Of a stretch of DNA of 64,000 bases, positions 35,538 through 44,241 are shown in pieces. Origin of the DNA: Limiplasma sp964416065 (GTDB lineage Bacteria > Bacillota > Clostridia > Christensenellales > Aristaeellaceae); assembly GCA_964416065.1 (NCBI GenBank), contig CAYQCL010000004.1, positions 15,433 through 79,432 on the forward strand, in the 5' to 3' direction. Numbering within the stretch: the stretch's first letter is position 1; every line of letters begins with the position of its first letter. The translations under genes were made by a program, and so were the position numbers. The notes below the pieces were generated by a model. It was not told the origin of the DNA. It did not search any database and saw only the letters and a list, made by a program, of their open reading frames with translations.

Positions 35538-36970
35538 CGGAGCTGATTTCCATCGTGCGCGCCGCGCTTCGGGAAAGCGGGCTGTTCAGACCCGACTCCA
35601 GGCTGTTGTGCGCCGTGAGCGGCGGCGCGGACAGCGTGGCGCTGCTTCTCTCGCTCGCCCGTCTTCGCTCCGAGGGCGGTTTTTCGCTCCACGCCTGCCA
35701 CGTGCAGCACGGACTTCGCGGGGAAAGCTCGCTGAACGACGAATTCTTTGTCCGCTCGCTCTGCGACGCGCTCCATATCCCGCTAACCGTGGAAAACGCG
35801 GGTCTTTCGGGCGGCATGGAGGACGCGGGCGTGGAAACGCGGGCGCGTAGCCGCCGTCTGTGTATCTTTGAGAATCTCATGGAGTCGCTTGAAGCGGACG
35901 CCCTGCTTTTGGGCCACCACCGCGATGACCAGGCCGAGACCGTTCTGATGCATCTGCTTCGGGGCGCGGGCGGCACGGGGCTGTGCGGTATGCGTCCACG
36001 CGTCCCCTTCGGACGCGGTGTGATGCTTCGCCCGTTCCTCTCCATCCCCAAGGCACGGCTCAAGGACGCGCTTAGGAACGAGGGCGTTTTGTGGCGCGAG
36101 GACGAGAGCAACCTTCTCCCTCTTACGCCGCGAAACGCGCTGAGAAACAGCGTTCTTCCCGAGCTTGAAGCGCTGTTTCCCGGGGCCGGAGCGCATATCG
36201 CCTCGGCGGCGGAGTCCCTTTCGGCGGACGAAAGCTGCCTTGACGCGTTATCCGACGCGCTATATGAAACCGCCCTATACGACGCGCCTGGACTGTTCTC
36301 GCTTCGCAAGGCGCCGCTTCTGTCCGCACCGGAGGCGCTCGCAAGGCGCGTGCTCAGGCGCTGGGCATTGGAGGGCATGTCGCTCGGGGGGCCGCCGCCT
36401 GACGAGCGCGCGCTGTCCCATCAGGAAACGCTGACGCTTGTCGGCCTTCTGAACGGGGAGGCCGGCGAAACCCGCAACCTGTCCGGCGGGCTTGTGGCCG
36501 TGGCGGGAGCGTGTTACCTGCACCTGCGCCTGATGTCGGGCGAGCCGCTTCGTCCTCTGCCCCCTCCCTCGGAGCTTCCCCTGTCCGTGGGTACGCGCGA
36601 GTATCTTCTCTCGGACATCCGCGTCCTTCAGGAGGCGGCGGACGGTCCGCTTCCCTCGTCCAGCGACTGCGCCGTGCTTTCGCCTGACATTCTTGCCCTT
36701 CGTCCCGTGCTGCGTCGGCCGCTCCCGGGCGACCGCGTCCATCCCCTGGGGGCCGGCGGATCAAAGCCGCTTCGCCGGTGGATGACGGATCGCGGGATTG
36801 ACCCCGCCTTTCGTCATCTGCTCCCCGTTGTGGCGGTGGAAAGCGATATTCTTTGGATCCCCTCTATGTGTACCGCCGAGGCACTGCGCCTCAGCCGCAT
36901 CCCGAGCGGTTCCGTGCGTCTGCGCCTCGCGGACGACGCGCCATATCTTCCTCATCCACCAAAGGAGTGA
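35534..36970 (+). CDS. tilS: tRNA(Ile)-lysidine synthetase
   Basis: A 478-residue ATP-dependent enzyme that converts C34 to lysidine in the CAU anticodon of tRNA-Ile2, so that it reads AUA. The PP-loop SGGADS is at 29-34, followed by HACHVQHGLRGE and LLLGHHRDDQAETVLMHLLR. The C-terminal domain includes LPGDRVHPLGAGGSKPLRRW. ATG 35534 was selected by the ATGA overlap with the previous gene and the normal N-terminal spacing to the PP-loop. It is followed by hpt, a classical pairing in Firmicutes. Confidence 0.96.
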   Translation: MTELISIVRAALRESGLFRPDSRLLCAVSGGADSVALLLSLARLRSEGGFSLHACHVQHGLRGESSLNDEFFVRSLCDALHIPLTVENAGLSGGMEDAGVETRARSRRLCIFENLMESLEADALLLGHHRDDQAETVLMHLLRGAGGTGLCGMRPRVPFGRGVMLRPFLSIPKARLKDALRNEGVLWREDESNLLPLTPRNALRNSVLPELEALFPGAGAHIASAAESLSADESCLDALSDALYETALYDAPGLFSLRKAPLLSAPEALARRVLRRWALEGMSLGGPPPDERALSHQETLTLVGLLNGEAGETRNLSGGLVAVAGACYLHLRLMSGEPLRPLPPPSELPLSVGTREYLLSDIRVLQEAADGPLPSSSDCAVLSPDILALRPVLRRPLPGDRVHPLGAGGSKPLRRWMTDRGIDPAFRHLLPVVAVESDILWIPSMCTAEALRLSRIPSGSVRLRLADDAPYLPHPPKE

Positions 36971-36977
36971 ACGTACC

Positions 36978-37541
36978 GTGGAAAACCAACGCACCATGTA
37001 TCAGGATCTTGACAGCCTTCTGTACACCAAGGAACAGCTTGCCGACGCCGTTAAGGCGCTAGGCGAACGCATCACCCGCGACTACGCGGGCAAGAAGCCC
37101 GTGTTCGTCTGCATCCTCAAGGGCGCGAGCGTCTTCTTCTGCGACCTGATCCGCCAGGTGGATCTCCCTTTGGAGATCGAGTTCATGGTTGTGTCCAGCT
37201 ATGGCGCAAGCACGAAGTCCAGCGGCGAGGTCAAGCTGGTCAAGGATCTCGACCGCAGCATTCACGGCCGCGACGTCATCATCGTCGAGGACATCGTGGA
37301 CAGCGGCATGACGCTTAATTTCCTCAAAAAATCGCTCATTTCGCGCGGGGCCGCGAGCCTGCGTATCGCGGCGTTGCTGGATAAGCCCGCCCGCCGTGTC
37401 GCCCCGCTGACGGTGGATTACTCCTGCTTTGAGGTTCCCGATGCCTTCGTCGTGGGCTATGGCTTGGACTATAACGAGGTGTACCGCAACCTGCCGGACA
37501 TCGGCATTCTCTCTCCCCGCGTCTATGGCGGCGGAGAATAA
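36978..37541 (+). CDS. hpt: Hypoxanthine phosphoribosyltransferase
   Basis: A 187-residue purine salvage enzyme that makes IMP or GMP from hypoxanthine or guanine and PRPP. The PRPP loop VIIVEDIVDSGMTL lies at about 100-113. KGASVFFCDLIRQ and SYGASTKSSGEVKLVKDL, upstream, match the family. GTG 36978 has AAAGGAG at 36961-36967; ATG 36996 is an alternative six codons later. A strong terminator follows, so it closes the HPr/DUF4364/tilS/hpt group. Confidence 0.95.
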   Translation: MENQRTMYQDLDSLLYTKEQLADAVKALGERITRDYAGKKPVFVCILKGASVFFCDLIRQVDLPLEIEFMVVSSYGASTKSSGEVKLVKDLDRSIHGRDVIIVEDIVDSGMTLNFLKKSLISRGAASLRIAALLDKPARRVAPLTVDYSCFEVPDAFVVGYGLDYNEVYRNLPDIGILSPRVYGGGE

Positions 37542-37558
37542 CAGGGCGTCCCAGGGAA

Positions 37559-37603
37559 CGCGGGGCGCGGGGAATTCATTTTCTCGCGCCCCGCGTCTTT
37601 TTT
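37559..37603 (+). terminator. Strong terminator after hpt
   Basis: CGCGGGGCGCG and CGCGCCCCGCG form an 11-bp perfect stem around a 15-base loop, followed by TC and six Ts. Confidence 0.92.
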
Positions 37604-37633
37604 CGGTGGCCCGCAGACCCTTCTTCTTCTGCC

Positions 37634-37663
37634 TTGACTTTTCTCCCCCGTTCGTCGTATCAT
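37634..37663 (+). promoter_or_regulatory. Predicted promoter of the zinc-ribbon gene
   Basis: TTGACT at 37634-37639 and TATCAT at 37658-37663 are 18 bases apart. The leader is short, with GGAGG at 37671-37675 before ATG 37685. Confidence 0.6.
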
Positions 37664-37684
37664 AAAATAAGGAGGTTTCAGAGC

Positions 37685-38416
37685 ATGTCTAGTCCATCCG
37701 TTTGTCCCTGCTGCGGAAAGACTCTGCCGCTGGCCGACGCCGCCTTCTGTCCCTATTGCGGCGCTGCGACGCGCGTTCAGGCGGCCGTCGGCACGCCCGA
37801 GGAAGCGCGTCGGATGCTCGCAGAGGCGGAAAAGCAGCGTGATCCCAAAAAGAAGCATGAGATCTATCTCGAAGCCCAAAAAAGGTTCCCCGACTGCCTG
37901 GAGGTGGCCGAGGCGATCCTCTATCTGGGACGGCTATACGAGCGCGATTCCCGAAGGCCCGACTATTCGGTTATCAAATCGTATCTTTGGCATATGTACC
38001 TGACGCCGGAGGAGTTCGGCGAGGCTACCAAGAAGGCCATGCGCACGGAGCTTTTTGAGCATCCCGATCTCAAACGCTGCCTGGAGCTCGCGCCGGACGC
38101 GGACGCCTTCCTGCGGGGCTATCTGGAGCGGCTTGCGATGGAATTTGTCCGCATCTTCCTCTCAAGCAGCAGCCATTATATGCCCTCCTTTTTCGGCATC
38201 CGCTTTGACGGGCGCACGGCCAAGGTGCTTGCCGCACCGGTCGCAAGGATGCTCTCCAACATCCGCAAGGACTTTTCCCTCCCGCCGGAGCGGCGCGCCA
38301 TGCTGGCGGCCGCGCTCTATCAGGGCTTTTTGAAGCAGACGGGTGGAGACAGCCATTGGCTGGACGAGAAGCTGGCCCAGATGGGGCAAAGCGCTCCGGG
38401 CCGGTCTGAGGCCTGA
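37685..38416 (+). CDS. Zinc-ribbon protein of unknown function
   Basis: A 243-residue soluble protein. Residues 7-27 form a zinc ribbon, CPCCGKTLPLADAAFCPYCG. The rest is predicted helical; an early part, RMLAEAEKQRDPKKKHEIYL, resembles TPR-type helices and is followed by a conserved-looking YLGRLYERDSRRPDYSVIKS. I do not recognise a named family. Nine bases after its stop a TTG-started gene begins, so it leads a short operon with a membrane-anchored protein and an ABC exporter. The start is fixed by GGAGG and the promoter. Confidence 0.65.
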   Translation: MSSPSVCPCCGKTLPLADAAFCPYCGAATRVQAAVGTPEEARRMLAEAEKQRDPKKKHEIYLEAQKRFPDCLEVAEAILYLGRLYERDSRRPDYSVIKSYLWHMYLTPEEFGEATKKAMRTELFEHPDLKRCLELAPDADAFLRGYLERLAMEFVRIFLSSSSHYMPSFFGIRFDGRTAKVLAAPVARMLSNIRKDFSLPPERRAMLAAALYQGFLKQTGGDSHWLDEKLAQMGQSAPGRSEA

Positions 38417-38430
38417 GAAAGGAGACGGGT

Positions 38431-39195
38431 TTGGAAAAAAACGAACACTCCAACGTCGCAGACGCTTCGCGTCGCACGCCGCCGGACGGCATGCCTCACG
38501 AAGCCCCGCGTCCCGCCCAGGAGGCCCTGCACGGGCGCGAAAAGCCCAAGGACATCCTTCCCGAGCAAAAGCCCGTGACTGACGCCGAGGAAAAGAGACC
38601 GCCCTCGAGACTCCGACGCGTGCTGACGCGCGTTGGGCTGGGGATTCTTCTGATCGTGGCGCTCGCGTTTGCCTACATCTTTTTGCTTCTGGGCGAGCCG
38701 GTTCACGAGGAGGAGAGCGATGTCTCCGCACCCGAGGAAAGTGCGATCACCATACCCATGAACGCACTGGAGGTTCCCGGGGCGGCCAATGTCGAAAGCC
38801 TCGCGGATACCTTCGGTCAGCCAGTGCTTTCGCTTTACGGGGGGCTTGAGATGCGCAAGGCGCGCATTTTCGACACGGCCTTTGACGGCGGATTCGCGCG
38901 CCGTGTGACCCTTACCTATACTTTTGAGGACGGAAGTCTCCTGACCGTGGAAAGCATTCGGCCGGCGTCGGCGGTCACGCTTCTGGATGAGGATGGCTAC
39001 CACCTTAATGCGGGGACCCTGTACACGCTGGGCGGCGTCAGCGCCGCCAGGCTTGACAACGGGGAGCAGATCAGGGTCTTTGGTCAGAGCGAGACGGCGG
39101 TCTATGCCATTACCTGTCCCAACGACCATGAGGAAGATCTGACCGCGCTGCTCAGGCAAACGGTATTGATCCGTCCCGAGAAAATGGATGAATGA
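38431..39195 (+). CDS. Single-pass membrane protein of unknown function
   Basis: A 254-residue protein. Residues 1-65 are charged, polar and probably disordered in the cytoplasm. One helix (VGLGILLIVALAFAYIFLLL, about residues 68-87) crosses the membrane. About 165 residues lie outside, rich in strands, with repeated V-SLADTFGQP and TLTYTFEDGSLLTV patterns. No family is recognised. TTG 38431 has AAAGGAG at 38418-38424; no ATG fits. It lies 18 bases before the ABC exporter and may act with it. Confidence 0.6.
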   Translation: MEKNEHSNVADASRRTPPDGMPHEAPRPAQEALHGREKPKDILPEQKPVTDAEEKRPPSRLRRVLTRVGLGILLIVALAFAYIFLLLGEPVHEEESDVSAPEESAITIPMNALEVPGAANVESLADTFGQPVLSLYGGLEMRKARIFDTAFDGGFARRVTLTYTFEDGSLLTVESIRPASAVTLLDEDGYHLNAGTLYTLGGVSAARLDNGEQIRVFGQSETAVYAITCPNDHEEDLTALLRQTVLIRPEKMDE

Positions 39196-39213
39196 TATGG
39201 AGGAGCCTGTTCA

Positions 39214-40983
39214 ATGATGCGTTCCAACAAGCAGGTGATGAGAGTCTCAACGCTGCTTCGCCGCTTTTTGCCGTATTTCAAAAAATACATTTCGATTCTG
39301 ATTTTTGACCTCGTCTGCGCCGCGCTCACCACCGCATGCGACCTGGTGCTACCGCTGATCGTGAGGAACATAACGGAGCTGGCCTCTAATGATCTGGCCT
39401 CTCTGACGGTTCAATATGTGCTCAGGCTGGGCGGTGTTTATGTGCTCCTGCGCGTCATTGACGCGCTGGCGAATTTCTACATGAGCTCCCGCGGCCATAT
39501 CATGGGCACATTGATCGAGCGTGACATGCGCGATGACCTGTTCGCCCATCTGCAAAAGCTCGGCTTTGCCTATTACAGCAACGCCAAGGTCGGCCAGATC
39601 ATGGCACGCATCACCAGCGATCTGTTCGACGTGACCGAGTTCGCCCACCATTGCCCTGAGGAATTCTTCATCGCGGCGATCAAAATCGTAATTCCCTTCA
39701 TCATTCTTTTGGGAACCAGCCCGCTGCTGACGCTGATCATCTTCGCCATGTTGCCGCTCATGCTGGTCTGCACCCGTTTCTTCAACAAGCGCATGCGCGC
39801 GGTCCTTAAGGAAAGCCGCAATCAGGTAGGCGAGATCAACGCGCAGGTGGAGGACAGCCTTCTGGGCATCCGCGTGGTCAAGAGCTTTGCCAACGAGCCA
39901 GTGGAAATTGAGAAATTTCATCGCGGAAATGAGGAATTTCTGCGCATCAACCGCCGTAAATACCTCTATATGAGCGGTTTCAACACCACTACCCGCATAT
40001 TTGACGGCCTGATGTACATCGTGGTGGTCGTGGCGGGGGCGCTATTCATCATCAACGGCTCGATCTCGGTGTCGGATTACATGGCGTATCTGCTTTATGT
40101 CAGTACGCTTCTGACCTCCATCCGCCGCATCGTTGAATTCGCCGAGCAGTTCCAGCGCGGCATGACGGGCATCGATCGCTTCTGCGAAATCATGGACGTT
40201 CAGCCGGACATTGAGGATGCACCCGACGCTAAGGAGCTTACGAACGTGCGCGGCGACGTGGCCTTCGACCATGTGAGCTTCCATTACAGCGACAACGACA
40301 AGACCGTTTTGGCCGATATCAACCTGGAGGTCAAGGCGGGCGAGCGCGTGGCGCTGGTCGGCCCCTCGGGCAGCGGCAAGACCACGCTGTGCAACCTGAT
40401 TCCTCGCTTTTATAACGTGACGGAGGGACGGATCCTCATCGACGGCCAGGACATTACCACGCTCACCCAGCGCAGTCTGCGCGAGGCCATCGGCATGGTG
40501 CAGCAGGATGTGTATATGTTCTCCGGCAGCATCTTTGACAACATCGCCTACGGCATGCCCGGCGCGACCGAGGACAAGGTCATCGAGGCCGCCAAGCTGG
40601 CCGGCGCGCATGAATTCATCACGGAGCTGCCCGACGGCTACCAAACCTTTGTGGGAGAGCGCGGCGTAAAGCTCTCCGGCGGGCAGAAGCAGCGCATTTC
40701 CATCGCCCGGGTATTCCTCAAAAATCCGCCGATCCTGATCCTGGACGAGGCCACCAGCGCGCTGGACAACGAGAGCGAGCGCCTGGTTCAGCAATCGCTG
40801 GAAAGGCTGTCCGTCGGGCGCACCACGTTCACCATCGCCCACCGCCTGACCACCATCCGCAATGCGACCACCATCTGGGTGCTGACGGAAAACGGGATTG
40901 AGGAAAAGGGCAGCCATCACGAGCTGATGGAGAAGAAGGGGATCTACTATCACCTTTATCAAATGTATACGGAGGACGCCTGA
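39214..40983 (+). CDS. ABC exporter half-transporter (MsbA/LmrA type)
   Basis: A 589-residue protein. Six helices fill the first ~310 residues; the C-terminal ATPase has Walker A GPSGSGKTTLCNL, Q-loop MVQQDVYMFSG, signature KLSGGQKQRISIARV, Walker B ILILDEATSALD and the H-loop TIAHRLTTI. All residues needed for ATP hydrolysis are present. It should act as a homodimer exporting lipids, peptides or drugs; the substrate is unknown. ATG 39214 has GGAGGAG upstream. Its stop and the next start overlap (TGATG). Confidence 0.93.
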   Translation: MMRSNKQVMRVSTLLRRFLPYFKKYISILIFDLVCAALTTACDLVLPLIVRNITELASNDLASLTVQYVLRLGGVYVLLRVIDALANFYMSSRGHIMGTLIERDMRDDLFAHLQKLGFAYYSNAKVGQIMARITSDLFDVTEFAHHCPEEFFIAAIKIVIPFIILLGTSPLLTLIIFAMLPLMLVCTRFFNKRMRAVLKESRNQVGEINAQVEDSLLGIRVVKSFANEPVEIEKFHRGNEEFLRINRRKYLYMSGFNTTTRIFDGLMYIVVVVAGALFIINGSISVSDYMAYLLYVSTLLTSIRRIVEFAEQFQRGMTGIDRFCEIMDVQPDIEDAPDAKELTNVRGDVAFDHVSFHYSDNDKTVLADINLEVKAGERVALVGPSGSGKTTLCNLIPRFYNVTEGRILIDGQDITTLTQRSLREAIGMVQQDVYMFSGSIFDNIAYGMPGATEDKVIEAAKLAGAHEFITELPDGYQTFVGERGVKLSGGQKQRISIARVFLKNPPILILDEATSALDNESERLVQQSLERLSVGRTTFTIAHRLTTIRNATTIWVLTENGIEEKGSHHELMEKKGIYYHLYQMYTEDA

Positions 40984-42407
40984 TGAGCATTCAATTCGGC
41001 AAGGCTGAACGGGCGCAGCTTCAGCAGGTACGCGCGCTTTATGAACAGGTTCGCCCTTCCGGTGGCTTGGACGAAGCCCTCTCACGGCTGGAAAGGGACG
41101 CGGAGCTGAAGCGGCTCTATTGCGCCTGGGCGGACGGCCGTCTGTGCGCCACGTTCACGTTCCGCGCGGCGGACGAAGAAAACGCGCGAATCGCCTGGCA
41201 TTACGGTGTGCGGCCCGCCGTGTTGAGCGGCCTCGCCGTGACGGACGCCGCGCTTATCCCGCAGGTGCTTGCCTTTGCCAGGGAGGAGGCGCTCCGTCTC
41301 GGCTATGACAGTCTGCGTGCGGAGGCCTGCGGCGGGGACGAACGGGCGCTCCCCCTTTTCCGCGCCGGAATGGCGCGCGAGGCCGACCACGTCTCCGTCT
41401 CCTCCGGGGATCGCTCCCTCGTCTGCTTTGAAGCGCCCCTGAGCGAGGCCTGCCCTATGCTGCCCATCCGCATGTATCCCGCCTACCGGTATGGGGAGAT
41501 GACCCCCTGGGGCGGGGACGGTCTGCGCACGGCCTTCCGCCGCGACATCCCTGACGAGCGCACCGGTGAGGCGCTGGAGATCAGCGCCATTCCTCGTCTG
41601 GAGAGCGTCACAGGCATGGGCGAGACGCTTCCCGAGCTTCTTGAGCGCGACGGCTCGCGGCTCGCGGGCGATTACGCGGGCAAAGATTTTCCGCTGCTTC
41701 TAAAGCTCCTTGCCGCCAAGCAGCCCCTGAGCGTGCAGGTGCATCCGAACGACGCCTATGCGCGCGAAAACGAAAACAAGCTGGGCAAGACCGAGGCCTG
41801 GGTCATCCTTAAGGCCGAGGAGGGCGCGAGCATTCTTTACGGCATCAAGGAGGGCGTCACGCTCGAACGGCTCCGCGCGGGGCTGGAGAGCGGCGAGGAT
41901 ATCGAGCCGCTGATCGCGCGCGTGCCGGTTAAGGCGGGCGACGTATACTACATGCCCAGCGGTATGGTGCATGCCATCGGCGGCGGCATCGTCCTGTATG
42001 AGATTCAGCAATCCAGCGACGTCACCTATCGTCTATGGGACTATAACCGTACCAACGCCGTGGGCGAAAAGCGCCCCCTGCACATCCGTCAGTCGCTGGA
42101 CGTGATCGACCCCACGCTGAGGGGACAGCGCGCGCGTTTGCCCGAGGCGGGCCAAACTGGGATCATCAACCTGCTTGACGTGCCCGCGTTCCGTCTGGAT
42201 TGCGCCTGTGTCAGCGGTGAATGCGGCCTTTCCCCCGCACGGCATGGCTTCCGTATGCTGACGGCGCTGTCTGGTTTGCGTATAAGCTGGCAGGGCGGCG
42301 CCATGGAGCTGACTGCCGGCGATAGCGTGCTTTTGCCCGCCACCTGCCCCGAGATGACGCTGACGGGCGAGGGCCAGGCGCTCCTTTCCACGCCGCCGAG
42401 GGGATAG
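40983..42407 (+). CDS. manA: GNAT-like domain fused to class I mannose-6-phosphate isomerase
   Basis: A 474-residue two-domain protein. Residues about 1-150 look like an acetyltransferase fold (LYCAWADGRLCATFTFR, AREEALRLGYDSLRAEA, LFRAGMAREADHV) but lack the usual RxxGxG acetyl-CoA loop, so activity is doubtful. Residues about 160-474 are a complete short ManA (about 315 residues in Bacillus): metal ligands lie in LSVQVHPND, the glutamate in GKTEAWVIL and the histidine in MPSGMVHAIGGG, followed by YEIQQSSDVTYRLWDY. ManA interconverts mannose-6-P and fructose-6-P. No stop or start signal separates the parts, so this is a real fusion unless a frameshift is hidden. Confidence 0.88.
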   Translation: MSIQFGKAERAQLQQVRALYEQVRPSGGLDEALSRLERDAELKRLYCAWADGRLCATFTFRAADEENARIAWHYGVRPAVLSGLAVTDAALIPQVLAFAREEALRLGYDSLRAEACGGDERALPLFRAGMAREADHVSVSSGDRSLVCFEAPLSEACPMLPIRMYPAYRYGEMTPWGGDGLRTAFRRDIPDERTGEALEISAIPRLESVTGMGETLPELLERDGSRLAGDYAGKDFPLLLKLLAAKQPLSVQVHPNDAYARENENKLGKTEAWVILKAEEGASILYGIKEGVTLERLRAGLESGEDIEPLIARVPVKAGDVYYMPSGMVHAIGGGIVLYEIQQSSDVTYRLWDYNRTNAVGEKRPLHIRQSLDVIDPTLRGQRARLPEAGQTGIINLLDVPAFRLDCACVSGECGLSPARHGFRMLTALSGLRISWQGGAMELTAGDSVLLPATCPEMTLTGEGQALLSTPPRG

Positions 42408-42554
42408 ATGGAGTGGGGCAAAGCGCGGAGGACTCAACCTCAAGCGTAGGGCACAGGCCGATGGAGGTCAAATCTTCGATTTGGAACGCATGCTTTTTGT
42501 CTCCGGCGAAAGCAGGCCTGTTGCAGAAGGAATTGCAACAAAATTCATGCACAA

Positions 42555-42591
42555 AAAATCCGCTCTCAAGCATTGCTGGGAAGCGGATTTT
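42555..42591. terminator. Bidirectional terminator between convergent operons
   Basis: AAAATCCGCT and AGCGGATTTT form a 10-bp stem around 17 bases, with T-runs on both strands. It serves the manA operon and the convergent carbohydrate ABC operon. Between 42408 and 42554 no gene is seen, but ACTCAACCTCAA with GTAGGGCAC resembles the insert in repeat copy 1 (9082-9120). Confidence 0.75.
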
Positions 42592-42651
42592 GAAAACTCA
42601 AACCGATTCAGGCTTCTATTCTTTTTTGCCGCCCCAAAGAAGGAACGCCTC

Positions 42652-44241
42652 TCAGCCCTTGACGCCGCCGCTCGTCAGCCCGCTTACCAGATGCTTCTCA
42701 ATGCACATGAACAGGATCACGACGGGGATCGTCGCCAGAAGCGCCGATGCGAACAGATACTGCCACTCAATCATGTTGAAGGAGCTGAACTGCGTAATGC
42801 CCACGGTGATGGGCTTATTGGAGGGCGTAGTGATGAGGACGGTGGAAATCGTGTACTCGTTCCAAGCATTGATGAATACGAAGATCAGCGTGGTCACGAT
42901 GCCGGGCGCGGCCATCGGCAGGAGGATGCGGATCAGGGCGCTGACGGTATTGCAGCCGTCGATGCAGGCGGCCTGCTCCATCTCTGAGGAGATCGAGACG
43001 AACGTGCCGCGAAGCAGCCAGATCGCGAACGCCTGATTGAACGCCGCGTTGATAAGCATCAGTCCCGTGATGGTATCGTTGAGCTTAAGCGTATGCATTA
43101 GCTGCGAGATGCCGACCAAAAGCACCACTGGCGCGAACATCTGACTCATGATCACAAAGCCCAAAAACACCTTTTTGCCCTTGAAATTCATACGCGCCAT
43201 CGCGTAGGCTGCGGGAATCCCACACAGCATGGCGATGAGCGTCGCGCCCGTAGACAGCAGGATGGAATTGCCCAGATAGCGCAGCACGCCGCGATTAATG
43301 ATATCCGGAATGTTTTGCCAAACCCATTGTGTGGGCAAAATGTGTGTGAAGTACATATCCGTAGTTTCGGCGTTGCTTCGGAAGCCCGTGATGAGCATGA
43401 CGAAGAATGGATAGAGAATGAACACGCACAGCGCAATCACACACACATACAACAGTCCGCGCGCCAGCGTTGGCCCAAGCTCGCCCTTGAGGAGAAGCAC
43501 CTGTCCCAGCAGGAGTGCAAACAGTGAGACCGCGAGGCCCAGCACGGTCGCCGGAACGCCCGTGCTCATCGACTTGAGCAGCGTATCCAGGTCGTCGCCC
43601 GCCGCGCCGTCATAGAGCATCCGGTCCAGCCCCGATCGAAGCGTCTCGGCGTTAGGCAGATCGAAGCCGCCCTGCATCAGGGTGATCTGACGGGAGAAGG
43701 TGTAATTCGCCGTCATCACAAAGATGGGCGTCAGGATGAGCGCGATCAGGGCCAGCCAGCACGCCGCGACACGAAGCGCTCTTGTCCCCCGTCTGAGACG
43801 GCGGTGCTCGGTCGAGAACGCGCCGCGAAGGCTCACTGCGCTCAGCACGGCGCTCAGGAGCGCGCACAGAGCAAGCCCCGCGAGCACCCACGAGGGCATA
43901 AAGCCCTCGCCCATAAGCCGCCAGGCGTTCATCCTCTGTGTGGAAACCACATTAAGTACGACCAGCGAGGTGGTCTCACCCTTGGAGTTGACGCGCTCAG
44001 TCACGCTCTCCTCGATAAACGCGCCTTCGTACTCCGCCGCCGCGGCCTCGGCCTCGGCGCGCGCCTCCACGTATTTCTCATCGCCCACAAAGGTATTGGG
44101 GGAGCGCTTGGTATACACTGCGGTGGAGAAGGTATAGACCGGAAGGCTCAGAAAAACAAGCGCGAGCACCAGCGCGATGGCACAGATGACGAGCCCGAGC
44201 CGATTCCTGCGGTCAGGCGTCCACGTTGCCAGATGCGTCAC
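42652..44241 (-). CDS. Carbohydrate ABC permease (MalG type) with a 250-residue N-terminal extension
   Basis: A 529-residue permease, almost twice the usual ~280. The last ~280 residues are a normal MalG-like domain: SILLSTGATLIAMLCGIPAA, the EAA loop EMEQAACIDGCNTVSALIRI, and a C-terminal HLVSGLTSGGVKG. Before it lie four further helices (about 14-37, 108-130, 148-172, 217-245) and two soluble loops, one Ala/Glu-rich (KYVEARAEAEAAAAEYEGAF). GTG 44241 overlaps the upstream stop and has AGGAGG before it, which makes the extension part of the translated protein. No similar extension is present on the partner permease. Confidence 0.88.
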   Translation of the reverse strand: MTHLATWTPDRRNRLGLVICAIALVLALVFLSLPVYTFSTAVYTKRSPNTFVGDEKYVEARAEAEAAAAEYEGAFIEESVTERVNSKGETTSLVVLNVVSTQRMNAWRLMGEGFMPSWVLAGLALCALLSAVLSAVSLRGAFSTEHRRLRRGTRALRVAACWLALIALILTPIFVMTANYTFSRQITLMQGGFDLPNAETLRSGLDRMLYDGAAGDDLDTLLKSMSTGVPATVLGLAVSLFALLLGQVLLLKGELGPTLARGLLYVCVIALCVFILYPFFVMLITGFRSNAETTDMYFTHILPTQWVWQNIPDIINRGVLRYLGNSILLSTGATLIAMLCGIPAAYAMARMNFKGKKVFLGFVIMSQMFAPVVLLVGISQLMHTLKLNDTITGLMLINAAFNQAFAIWLLRGTFVSISSEMEQAACIDGCNTVSALIRILLPMAAPGIVTTLIFVFINAWNEYTISTVLITTPSNKPITVGITQFSSFNMIEWQYLFASALLATIPVVILFMCIEKHLVSGLTSGGVKG

